Source: Bosea sp. 29B (GTDB taxonomy: Bacteria; Pseudomonadota; Alphaproteobacteria; Rhizobiales; Beijerinckiaceae). Taken from it: a stretch of 64,000 nt of DNA. Positions 31,997 to 39,128 of the stretch are shown in pieces. Under the pieces are notes generated by a model. That model saw nothing but the letters and a program-made list of their open reading frames with translations, was not told where the DNA came from and did no database searches. Each line of letters opens with the position of its first letter. The first letter of the stretch is position 1. Location: contig NZ_LR733817.1 in assembly GCF_902506165.1 (NCBI RefSeq), positions 558,001 to 622,000 on the forward strand, written 5' to 3'. The position numbers were made by a program, and so were the translations under genes.

Positions 31997-32075
31997 TGCC
32001 GTCGTCCGCGCCCACAGGCGCGGCGCGCGGCCGTGATCGCCTTGGGTGACGTGTCTGTCGCGAAAGGAGATCACT

Positions 32076-32510
32076 GTGACACTCGCCCGTTTTGCCTTCA
32101 TCAAGGCCGCCTGGCACGCCGATATCGTCGACCAGGCCCTCAAAGGATTTCTCGAGATCATCCCTCCCGATCAGGTCGATGTGTTCGACGTGCCGGGAGC
32201 ATTCGAGATGCCGCTGCTCGCACGCGACCTCACCGCGACTGGCCGCTACGCTGCCGTGGCCGCTGCGGCCCTGGTCGTGGACGGCGGCATCTACCGCCAC
32301 GAGTTCGTCGCACAAGCCGTCGTCGACGGATTGATGCGGGCCGGGCTCGACACCGGCGTGCCGGTGCTCTCGGTCTCGCTGACCCCGCATCATTACCGGG
32401 AGGGGGCGCATCACGCCGAAATCTTCAGGGCGCATTTCGTCACCAAGGGTCGCGAAGCGGCCGAGGCGGCCCTGATGATCGTGCGAACGCGCGCCCGCCT
32501 GGCTGCGTAA
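32076..32510 (+). CDS. ribH: 6,7-dimethyl-8-ribityllumazine synthase, type II
   Basis: 144 residues from GTG with the ribosome site AAAGGAGATC. Penultimate step of riboflavin synthesis: joins 5-amino-6-ribitylaminouracil and 3,4-dihydroxybutanone 4-phosphate. FAFIKAAWHADIVDQALKGF, FDVPGAFEMPLLARDL, GRYAAVAAAALVVDGGIYRHEFVA and VPVLSVSLTPHHY closely follow the Brucella/Mesorhizobium RibH2 pattern, including the Trp-His (AAWHADI) in the substrate site. It stands alone behind the FMN riboswitch, separate from other rib genes. Confidence 0.95.
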   Translation: MTLARFAFIKAAWHADIVDQALKGFLEIIPPDQVDVFDVPGAFEMPLLARDLTATGRYAAVAAAALVVDGGIYRHEFVAQAVVDGLMRAGLDTGVPVLSVSLTPHHYREGAHHAEIFRAHFVTKGREAAEAALMIVRTRARLAA

Positions 32511-32526
32511 GCGCGCCAACGCATGA

Positions 32527-32554
32527 GCTGCCTTCCGAGCGATCGGGAGGCAGC
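32527..32554. terminator. hairpin between convergent ribH and RES-toxin genes
   Basis: GCTGCCTTCC, an 8-base loop, GGGAGGCAGC: a 10-bp stem with one G-T pair. There is no clear T-run on either side, so factor-independent termination is uncertain. Confidence 0.5.
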
Positions 32555-32582
32555 CTTGCACCGATCTCGTCGATGATCGTGG

Positions 32583-33293
32583 CTACCCGATCCGGAACAC
32601 CTTGCCGGTCCCGGCCTCGCGGTAGAGGTCGACCCACTCGCCGTTCCAGTGATAGTCGAGATGCCGGCCCTGGACGGGATTGCCGGCGAGATCGGGCCAG
32701 AACAGCCCGGCGCACTCCCCGCCTGGCCGACGCACGCTCGGATAGGTCACGCCATCCGAGCCGGCGGCGCGCAGCCTCAAACCCAGCGTCTGGCTTTCCA
32801 AGTAATCGTCTAGCCGCAGCAGCACGCTCTCCCCAGCCCGCTCGCCGCGCAGATCGTGCAGGTTGGCCTCGATCGACAGCACCAGTTCCCGGAACTGCGA
32901 GGTCCAGCCGGGCGGCTCCTTCGTCCGCGCCATGAAGCGACCATGGTGGTGGATCGTCTCGAACAGCGCCGTCTCGAAGCTGTCGGCGATATAGAGCACG
33001 CCGAAGCTGCCATCGCTGAACCGGCTCGGCCGATCGCGGCTGACATGGGTGAACGGTGCCATCAGCCAGCTCGCGCCCAGTCCGGAGACGCGGCGGGTGG
33101 GTGGCACCAGGTCGAGATTGCCGATCGTCTCCATCAGCCGCGGATTGGTCTTCATCTCCGCCAGGATCAGCAGCGGCCAGTCGGCGGGGTCCGCGATATC
33201 TTCGAACAGGTCGATCGGCGGGAAGGCGCTGCGGATGATACGGACCGCGCCAGGCCAAGCGACCGGCGCGACCGGAAAGTCGTCCGTGCTCAC
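32583..33293 (-). CDS. RES-domain toxin (predicted NAD+-degrading)
   Basis: 236 residues. The RES domain is seen as VRIIRSAFPP (first conserved Arg), ASWLMAPFTHVSRDRPSRFSDG, GVLYIADSFETALFETIHH (Tyr, Ser and Glu of the active site) and a C-terminal YPSVRRPGGECAGLFWPDL. Characterised RES toxins such as MbcT and those of the Xre-RES family consume NAD+ by phosphorolysis or hydrolysis. Its GTG start overlaps the antitoxin stop (GTGA), the normal order for this toxin-antitoxin type. Confidence 0.9.
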   Translation of the reverse strand: MSTDDFPVAPVAWPGAVRIIRSAFPPIDLFEDIADPADWPLLILAEMKTNPRLMETIGNLDLVPPTRRVSGLGASWLMAPFTHVSRDRPSRFSDGSFGVLYIADSFETALFETIHHHGRFMARTKEPPGWTSQFRELVLSIEANLHDLRGERAGESVLLRLDDYLESQTLGLRLRAAGSDGVTYPSVRRPGGECAGLFWPDLAGNPVQGRHLDYHWNGEWVDLYREAGTGKVFRIG

Positions 33294-33703
33294 CAGAGCC
33301 CGCGCTCCGCGTCGAGATAGCGCCGCACCCGCATCAGATCGGTGAGCTCGCCGCCGAGCATGACCTCCAGCGCCGACCTGCCGGCGAAAGCCTCGTTACC
33401 CGCCTTGATCCAGGCATAGCCGCGCTGCGGCTCGCGGAAGATCAGGCGCAGCGCCTTGTGGATGCCCATCAGGTTGGAGAGCCGCGCTTTGGCATCGCGG
33501 TCGATGCGACCGATCTCGCCTGCCTTCCAGCGCCGATAGCTGCGCACCGGCTGGTCGAGCAGCACGGCGGCCTCCTCGTCGGTCAAGCCCCAGAGGCGGA
33601 AGAGGTTCACCGACGCGCGGAACATCGCCGCAGCCTCGGCCTCGGTGATCGCAGCAGGCGAGAAGGCATCGGGCGAGGTCGAAACCGGCGAGAGCAGGCT
33701 CAT
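33290..33703 (-). CDS. MbcA/ParS/Xre-type antitoxin (DUF2384)
   Basis: 137 residues from the ATG at 33703. An N-terminal helical DNA-binding part (LFRLWGLTDEEAAVLLDQPVRSYRRW, in outline a helix-turn-helix) is followed by the antitoxin domain: LSNLMGIHKALRLIF, RGYAWIKAGNEAFAGRSALEVML, GELTDLMRVRRYLDAERG. The last helix is expected to plug the toxin active site. Upstream sits a perfect 11-bp palindrome, the likely autoregulatory operator. Confidence 0.9.
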   Translation of the reverse strand: MSLLSPVSTSPDAFSPAAITEAEAAAMFRASVNLFRLWGLTDEEAAVLLDQPVRSYRRWKAGEIGRIDRDAKARLSNLMGIHKALRLIFREPQRGYAWIKAGNEAFAGRSALEVMLGGELTDLMRVRRYLDAERGLW

Positions 33704-33713
33704 CGGGCAATCT

Positions 33714-33750
33714 CCATTTGGCAGAATATAGATAAAACGCTGCCAAATGG
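33714..33750 (-). promoter_or_regulatory. operator of the RES/MbcA-like toxin-antitoxin operon
   Basis: Perfect inverted repeat CCATTTGGCAG, 15-base A/T-rich spacer, CTGCCAAATGG. It ends 11 bases from the antitoxin ATG. The spacer (AATATAGATAAAACG) could contain a -10 element, so binding would block transcription. Confidence 0.75.
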
Positions 33751-33845
33751 CAAGAGCGTGACCACGCGTCATTCGACGCAGCGAAGCGGAGATCCGAGAA
33801 TCTCAGGGCAAGAAGGTGCCGATCAGAGTTTCATCCGGCATGAGA

Positions 33846-33866
33846 TGCTCGGGTCAGGCCCGAGCA
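33846..33866. repeat. small intergenic hairpin
   Basis: TGCTCGGG, TCAGG loop, CCCGAGCA: perfect 8-bp stem downstream of the TPR gene. The GCTCGGG wording resembles the arms of the compound palindrome at 48634. No T-run in either direction, but it could act as a 3' end. Confidence 0.5.
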
Positions 33867-33882
33867 CGATGCGCGAGGCGAC

Positions 33883-34524
33883 TCAGGCGTCGCGACCTTC
33901 GACCTCGAGCTTGAGCGATTCGACGGCGTCCTTCACCGCGTCGAGCTGCGGATAGATGACGAGCGCCCGCCGATAGGCGACCATGGCGCGCTTGTCGTCG
34001 CCTTGCTGGCGCAGGATCGTGCCGAGCCCCATCATCGCGCCGTAATGGCGCGGCTCTCGCTTCAGCGTCTCGGCGATGTCGAGCAGCGAGCGAATCGGAT
34101 CGCCCGAGAGGAACAGCGCATTGGCCCGCTGATTCCAGCCCTCGGCCCAGTCGGGCTCCAGGGTGACGACCCGGTCGAGCAATTCGATCGCCAGCGGCAA
34201 TTCGCGCGCCTTCAGCGCATCCTGCGCCCGCGTCATCAGGAGATCAGCCGTATCCGACCCCGACCGCGCCCAGCGCCGTTGGATCAGATTGGCGATTCCC
34301 TTCGCCTCTTCCGGCGTCTTGGCGCCGGCAAGCCGCTCGAACAACCGGTCGAGCGTGACGGGGCTGCGCGGCGGCGGGGCTTCCGGCAGGTTGGGCTTGT
34401 CGTCGCGATCGGCGTTCGGCACGGCGCCGTCACGCAGCGGTTTGTCCTGCGCAAGCGTTCCGGGGGCAGCCGCAAGCAGCAGCCCCGGAATCAGCGCAAG
34501 GCGGGCAAGACGAGAGAGTCTCAT
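33883..34524 (-). CDS. secreted tetratricopeptide-repeat protein
   Basis: 213 residues with a signal peptide (MRLSRLARLALIPGLLLAAA, cleavage near LAQ). After a Pro-rich linker, helical pairs of TPR type run from about 95 to 205: ALKARELPLAIELLDRVVTLEPDWAEGWNQRAN, SLLDIAETLKREPRHYGAMMGLG and MVAYRRALVIYPQLD. The role is unknown; TPR proteins of this size act as periplasmic scaffolds. It lies downstream of the rpmJ terminator. Confidence 0.87.
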   Translation of the reverse strand: MRLSRLARLALIPGLLLAAAPGTLAQDKPLRDGAVPNADRDDKPNLPEAPPPRSPVTLDRLFERLAGAKTPEEAKGIANLIQRRWARSGSDTADLLMTRAQDALKARELPLAIELLDRVVTLEPDWAEGWNQRANALFLSGDPIRSLLDIAETLKREPRHYGAMMGLGTILRQQGDDKRAMVAYRRALVIYPQLDAVKDAVESLKLEVEGRDA

Positions 34525-34609
34525 GCTCTCAAGGTGGGCCTGACGAAGCCCGGCGTCAATTCACGGCCCAGCGAGATCGCTGGAGAAGCGAGGTCGCGCG
34601 CAAGCCAAA

Positions 34610-34641
34610 AAAGCGGGCCGCACACTGTGCAGCCCGCTCTT
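34610..34641 (-). terminator. rho-independent terminator of rpmJ
   Basis: Read on the minus strand: AGCGGGCTGCACA, then TGTGCGGCCCGCT followed by TTTTT. A near-perfect stem with a T-run, about 50 bp after the rpmJ stop. Confidence 0.82.
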
Positions 34642-34690
34642 TCAATCTCACAAGGAAGCTTCCAGCGCGGCCTGACGGCCGCGCGAAACC

Positions 34691-34816
34691 TCAGCCCTGA
34701 CGCGCCTTGAAGCGCTTCTGGACCTTGTTGATGATGTAAACGCGGCCCTTGCGGCGCACGAGCTGATTGTCGCGATGGCGGGCGCGGAGCGACTTCAGCG
34801 AATTGCGGATCTTCAT
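34691..34816 (-). CDS. rpmJ: 50S ribosomal protein L36, zinc-free (C-minus) form
   Basis: 41 residues: begins [20 protein letters not shown], continues [21 protein letters not shown]. This is the alphaproteobacterial L36 type. It has none of the Cys/His zinc ligands (CXXC...CX4H) of classical L36, and is one residue class longer. It is too short for most gene-length cut-offs. Monocistronic, with its own terminator. Confidence 0.95.
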   Translation of the reverse strand: MKIRNSLKSLRARHRDNQLVRRKGRVYIINKVQKRFKARQG

Positions 34817-35093
34817 AACCGGTACTCCCATCGGCCCGCCTTATGGCAGAACCGGTCAAAAAACTGAAGGCGACGCGAACCGGAGGCCGGCTCTCATCGA
34901 GCAAACGACGTGCGTGCCTGATGCGATGGCCGGCTGTATAAGGATTTTGCGGCGATTGGCAAGGCCCCGGCGCGTTTTTCCGGCGTACGATCGCATGCGT
35001 CATGCTCTCGTCGCAATCGCATGGCGGCCCTAGCGTCCCGGCCACTGCATACCTAGATTGCGGCGGCGGCAGACCTATCAGGGAGCTCTCTCG

Positions 35094-35987
35094 ATGTTCA
35101 ACGCCAAGTCCCTCCTCGATGCCCTCGTCAATGCGGGCAGCCAGGCTGGCGCCCAGGGCGGCCAGGCTGGCGGGCTGGGCGGCGTGCTCGGCAATCTCGC
35201 CCAGCAGGTCCAGCAAGCCGGCGGCGCCGGCGGTCTCGCCGGCATGGCCGGCCAGATCTTCGGCCAGGCCAGCCAGGGCGTGCAGGACGCTGCGCGCAAC
35301 ACCGGCCTGCAGCAGGGCGCGACCGACATCGTCGGCCAGCTCTCCGGCGGCAAGACGCCCGAGCAGTTGATCGAGCAGGCCAAGGGCATGCTCGGCGGCA
35401 ACCAGCTCGCCGCCGGCGCCGTACTCGGCGGCCTCGGCGCGCTGATCTTCGGCACCTCGGCGGGCCGCTCGATCGCCGGCTCAGCCGCCAAGATGGGCGG
35501 CCTCGCTCTGGTCGGCGGTCTCGCCTACAAGGCCTATCAGAATTACCAGGCCGGCAAGCCGCTGCTCGGCGCCGACCAGCAGGCCGCATTGCCAGCCCCC
35601 GCCGGCTCCGGCTTCGAACCGGAAGCGGCGAAGAACGAGCATGCGCTGCTCTTCATCCGTGCCATGATCGCGGCGGCTGCAGCCGACGGCAAGATCGACG
35701 CGACCGAACGCAACGCCATCCTCGGCGGCCTGCGCGAAGCCGGCCTCGATGCCGAAGCCAATCAATGGCTGACCAATGAACTGGCGAACCCCGCCAGTGT
35801 CGATGCGCTGGTCGAAGGCGCCGAGACGCCCGAGCTCGCGGCGCAGATCTATACGGCTGCCCGGATCGCCATCAATCCGGATACCCCGGCCGAGAAGGAC
35901 TTCCTCGCCGGCCTCGCCGGCTCGCTCGGCCTCGATGCCGAGCTGGTCGCGAACATCGATTCAGCGGCGAGCGCCGCGAAGGCCTGA
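35094..35987 (+). CDS. DUF533 / TerB-like inner-membrane-associated protein
   Basis: 297 residues from the ATG behind GGGAG. The N-terminal 110 residues are Gly/Ala/Gln-rich (GGQAGGLGGVLGNLAQQVQQAGG). A hydrophobic Gly-rich hairpin (AAGAVLGGLGALIFGTSAGR, SAAKMGGLALVGGLAYKAYQNY) is next, then a TerB-like acidic helical domain from about 175 (HALLFIRAMIAAAAADGKID, ATERNAILGGLREAGLD, PDTPAEKDFLAGLAGSLGLD). The arrangement is that of YebE-type DUF533 proteins. Function not established. Confidence 0.87.
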   Translation: MFNAKSLLDALVNAGSQAGAQGGQAGGLGGVLGNLAQQVQQAGGAGGLAGMAGQIFGQASQGVQDAARNTGLQQGATDIVGQLSGGKTPEQLIEQAKGMLGGNQLAAGAVLGGLGALIFGTSAGRSIAGSAAKMGGLALVGGLAYKAYQNYQAGKPLLGADQQAALPAPAGSGFEPEAAKNEHALLFIRAMIAAAAADGKIDATERNAILGGLREAGLDAEANQWLTNELANPASVDALVEGAETPELAAQIYTAARIAINPDTPAEKDFLAGLAGSLGLDAELVANIDSAASAAKA

Positions 35988-36057
35988 CCTGTAACGCAGG
36001 TCTGCAGTGCGCCGGGCAAGGATTGACCGCCCGGCGCACCGAGCCGTCCAATGCGGC

Positions 36058-37371
36058 ATGCAATCACCAAACCCACATTGGTCGGCACGCCTGCCGTTCT
36101 ATTATGGCTGGCTCGTCATCGGCATCGCCTTCGTCACCATGGCGGTGGCCGTCAATGCGCGCACCGCGTTCTCGCTGCTGCTGCCGCCGCTGATCGACGA
36201 ATTCGGCTGGGATCGCGGCCTCGCCTCGGGCGCCTTCTCCTTCGGCTTCCTGCTCTCGGCCGTCACCAGCACCTTCGTCGGCCGCATGATGGACAAGCAC
36301 GGCCCGCGCGTGGTCATCGAGACCGGCGTGGCGATGCTGGCAGCGGGCATGCTGATCGCGCCTGCGATCGGCGCGGCCTGGCACCTCTATTTGACGCTTG
36401 GCGTCCTCGTCGGCTGCGGCGCCAACCTGATGAGTTTTTCGGCTCAGTCGCTGTTCCTGCCGAACTGGTTCGTGCGCCGCCGGGCCTTCGCGATCAGCAT
36501 CGCCTTTTCCGGCGTCGGCGTCGGAGCGCTGCTGCTCCTGCCGTGGCTGCAATCGATCATCAGCCGGGACGGCTGGCGCGCCGCCTGCTGGATCATGGGC
36601 CTGCTCGTCCTGTTCCTTCTTGGCCCGCTCAACCTGCTGGTCCGGCGCAAACCGCAGGATCTCGGCCTGCAGCCGGATGGCGAGACTGGTCCGGCCGGCG
36701 CCGTCGCCGCGCAACGCAGGGCGGCGGTGGTCGATCCGGCCTGGGTCGCAGTCGAATGGACGCTGGCGCGAGCGCTGCGCACGGCCCGCCTCTGGTGGAT
36801 CATGATCGGCTATTTCTGCGCGCTGGTCGCCTGGTATGCCGTCCAGGTCCACCAGACCAAGTACCTGATCGAGGTCGGCTTCACACCGCTCATGGCGGCC
36901 TGGGCGCTGGGGCTGGTCAGCGCCGTCGCTATTCCCGGCCAGATCAGTCTCGGCGCCCTGTCGGACCGGATCGGCCGCGAATGGATCTGGATGATCGGCT
37001 GCCTCGGCTTCGCCATCTGCTACGCCGCGCTGATCGCGCTGGAGCACACGCCTTCGCCCGCTCTGCTCTACCTGATGGTGATCACGCAGGGCTTCCTAGG
37101 CTATGCGATCACCTCGGTGCTGGGTCCGATCGTCTTCGAGATTTTCGAGGGGCCGCATTTCGGCGCGATCTTCGGGACAGTCACCGTGGCGCTGCTCGGC
37201 GGCGGCGCCGCCGGACCCTGGCTCGCCGGCACGATCCACGACGCCACCGGCAGCTACCGCCTCGCCTTCCTGCTGGTCATCGCCTGCTGCTTCATCTCGG
37301 CGGCGGCGATCTGGCTGGCAGCGCCGCGCAAGGTCCGGCTGGTGCCAGGACGCGTCAAGTCTTCCGGGTGA
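36058..37371 (+). CDS. MFS transporter
   Basis: 437 residues with 12 hydrophobic segments, starting FYYGWLVIGIAFVTMAVAVNARTAFSLLLPPL, the opening of the monocarboxylate/oxalate-formate group. The loop 2-3 motif reads GRMMDKHGPRVV, and the equivalent loop in the second half reads GALSDRIGREW. A central cytoplasmic loop (RRKPQDLGLQPDGE) separates the halves. Substrate probably an organic acid, unproven. The ATG at 36058 was taken as start; a further 17 codons upstream look non-membrane and unlikely. Confidence 0.88.
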   Translation: MQSPNPHWSARLPFYYGWLVIGIAFVTMAVAVNARTAFSLLLPPLIDEFGWDRGLASGAFSFGFLLSAVTSTFVGRMMDKHGPRVVIETGVAMLAAGMLIAPAIGAAWHLYLTLGVLVGCGANLMSFSAQSLFLPNWFVRRRAFAISIAFSGVGVGALLLLPWLQSIISRDGWRAACWIMGLLVLFLLGPLNLLVRRKPQDLGLQPDGETGPAGAVAAQRRAAVVDPAWVAVEWTLARALRTARLWWIMIGYFCALVAWYAVQVHQTKYLIEVGFTPLMAAWALGLVSAVAIPGQISLGALSDRIGREWIWMIGCLGFAICYAALIALEHTPSPALLYLMVITQGFLGYAITSVLGPIVFEIFEGPHFGAIFGTVTVALLGGGAAGPWLAGTIHDATGSYRLAFLLVIACCFISAAAIWLAAPRKVRLVPGRVKSSG

Positions 37372-37377
37372 ACCGCT

Positions 37378-37713
37378 TCAGGGCGCGCGCTTGACGCCCT
37401 GATCGTCCTCGAACACCGGCCGGAAGAAGCTACGCTCATAGCTGACGATGAAGCGCTGCTTGTCGTTCTCGGCAACCACGGCGAGGCATTCGGCGTCCTT
37501 GAACGAGGCCTCGCGATAGGCCTCGTACTCCGCGAATGACGGGAAGCTGAACATCGCCAGCGCGACGTTCGAGGTCCCTTCCGACGGCATGAAATAGCCG
37601 TGATGCTTGCCGCCGAACCGCTCGACCAAGCGGATCCAGGCCTTGCCATAGGCCTCGAAGGCCGGGAGCTGGTAGGGGTCGACGACGTAACGCAGATGGC
37701 AGGTGATCGTCAT
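37378..37713 (-). CDS. NIPSNAP family protein
   Basis: 111 residues. The dimeric alpha/beta-barrel (ferredoxin-like) NIPSNAP pattern is visible: ITCHLRYVVDPYQLPAFEAYGKAWIRLVERFGGKHHGYF (in outline), then SNVALAMFSFPSFAEYEAYREASFKD. Biochemical role unknown. Only 2 bp separate it from the aminotransferase upstream, so they are co-transcribed. Confidence 0.88.
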   Translation of the reverse strand: MTITCHLRYVVDPYQLPAFEAYGKAWIRLVERFGGKHHGYFMPSEGTSNVALAMFSFPSFAEYEAYREASFKDAECLAVVAENDKQRFIVSYERSFFRPVFEDDQGVKRAP

Positions 37714-37715
37714 GG

Positions 37716-38900
37716 TCAGGCCGCCTTGGCGTTCTTGAGGAACTCGCCCATCCGTCCGAGCGCACGTTCGATGTTCTCAAGCGAATTGGCGTAGGAGAGC
37801 CGGATATAGCCCTCGCCATGCACGCCGAAATCCGGCCCGCCGATCGTGGCGACACCGGCCTCATCGAGCAGGGCCGAAGCCAGCTTCTTCGCCTTCCAGC
37901 CGGTTTGCGACACGTTCGGGAAGGCATAGAAGGCGCCCTTCGGCACGATGCAGGAGACGCCGGGCAAGCCATTCAGCCCGGCGACCACCGCCTTCCGGCG
38001 CCGGTCGAACTCCGCCAGCATCATCGCGACCGCATCCTGCGGGCCGGTCAGTGCTGCGAGCCCCGCCCACTGCGCCGGCGCGTTGACGCAGGAATGCGAG
38101 TTCACCGCGAGCTTGCGGGCGTTGTCGTAGAGCGGCTTCGGCCAGACCGAGAAACCCATGCGCCAGCCGGTCATGGCATAGGTCTTCGACCAGCCATTGA
38201 GCAGGATCAGCCGGTCGCGGATCTCGGGATAGCTCAGCAGGCAGACGTGCTTTTCGCCGTCATAGAGCATCTGGTCGTAGATCTCGTCCGACATGACCGC
38301 GACGTCGGGGAAGCGGGCGAGGCCGGCCACGAGCTTGTCGACCTCGGCCTTGGGCGTGACGCCGCCGGTCGGGTTCGCGGGCGAGTTCACGATCAGCAAT
38401 CTGGTCTTCGGCGTGATCAGTGCCAGCGTCTCCTCGGCCGAGAAGGCAAAGCCGTTCTCCTCGCGGATCGGCACCGGGATTGGCGTCGCGCCGGTGTACT
38501 CGATCATCGAGCGATAGATCGGGAAGCCGGGATCGGGATAGAGGATCTCGGCGCCGGGCTCGCCGAACATCAGGATCGCCATGAACATGGTGACCTTGCC
38601 GCCCGGCACGATCATCACCTCCTCCGGCGAGACATCGACCGAAAAGCGCTTGTACAGGTCGGCGGCGACCGCCTCGCGCAGCGGCAGGATGCCGTTGGCC
38701 GGAGTGTAGCCATGATGGCCGTCGCGCAGCGCCTTCACCGCAGCCTCGACGATATGCTCCGGCGTCGGGAAGTCCGGCTGGCCGATGCCGAGATTGATGA
38801 TGTCCTTGCCCTGGCGCTGCAATTCGGTGGCGCGGGCGAGCACGGCGAAGGCGTTCTCCTCACCGATCCGGCCGAAGGATGGGACGACGTGCAGCGTCAT
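37716..38900 (-). CDS. class-I/II PLP-dependent aminotransferase
   Basis: 394 residues. PLP-enzyme landmarks: INLGIGQPDFPTPEHI, YTPANGILPLREAVA, the cofactor contact NSPANPTGGV, the aspartate in AVMSDEIYDQMLYDG and the Schiff-base lysine in NGWSKTYAMTGWRMGF. A C-terminal Arg block (YIRLSYANSLENIERAL) binds the substrate carboxylate. Aspartate/aromatic or alanine-type aminotransferase; exact substrate undetermined. The ATG at 38900 is preceded by GAGGAAA; the frame continues open to 39998 but that extension runs antisense through the next gene. Confidence 0.9.
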   Translation of the reverse strand: MTLHVVPSFGRIGEENAFAVLARATELQRQGKDIINLGIGQPDFPTPEHIVEAAVKALRDGHHGYTPANGILPLREAVAADLYKRFSVDVSPEEVMIVPGGKVTMFMAILMFGEPGAEILYPDPGFPIYRSMIEYTGATPIPVPIREENGFAFSAEETLALITPKTRLLIVNSPANPTGGVTPKAEVDKLVAGLARFPDVAVMSDEIYDQMLYDGEKHVCLLSYPEIRDRLILLNGWSKTYAMTGWRMGFSVWPKPLYDNARKLAVNSHSCVNAPAQWAGLAALTGPQDAVAMMLAEFDRRRKAVVAGLNGLPGVSCIVPKGAFYAFPNVSQTGWKAKKLASALLDEAGVATIGGPDFGVHGEGYIRLSYANSLENIERALGRMGEFLKNAKAA

Positions 38901-39128
38901 GGCAGTTTCCTCTTCGCTTGCGGCGCCACCGGCCGCGTCTTTCACACTCTCTTCCGTGCAAAGCGCCGACCTGACAAGAGGACCGCTCCCATCGTCATCG
39001 CGGCACGCCAAACCCTGCGGCGCATCTCGACATGGGAGACCCGCGATGCAATCCTGACGTTCATAAGAACGGCCGGATACGCGGCTTCGCCATTGCTTGC
39101 CTCGACCGCGATCGTTTGGGGGAGAGAC

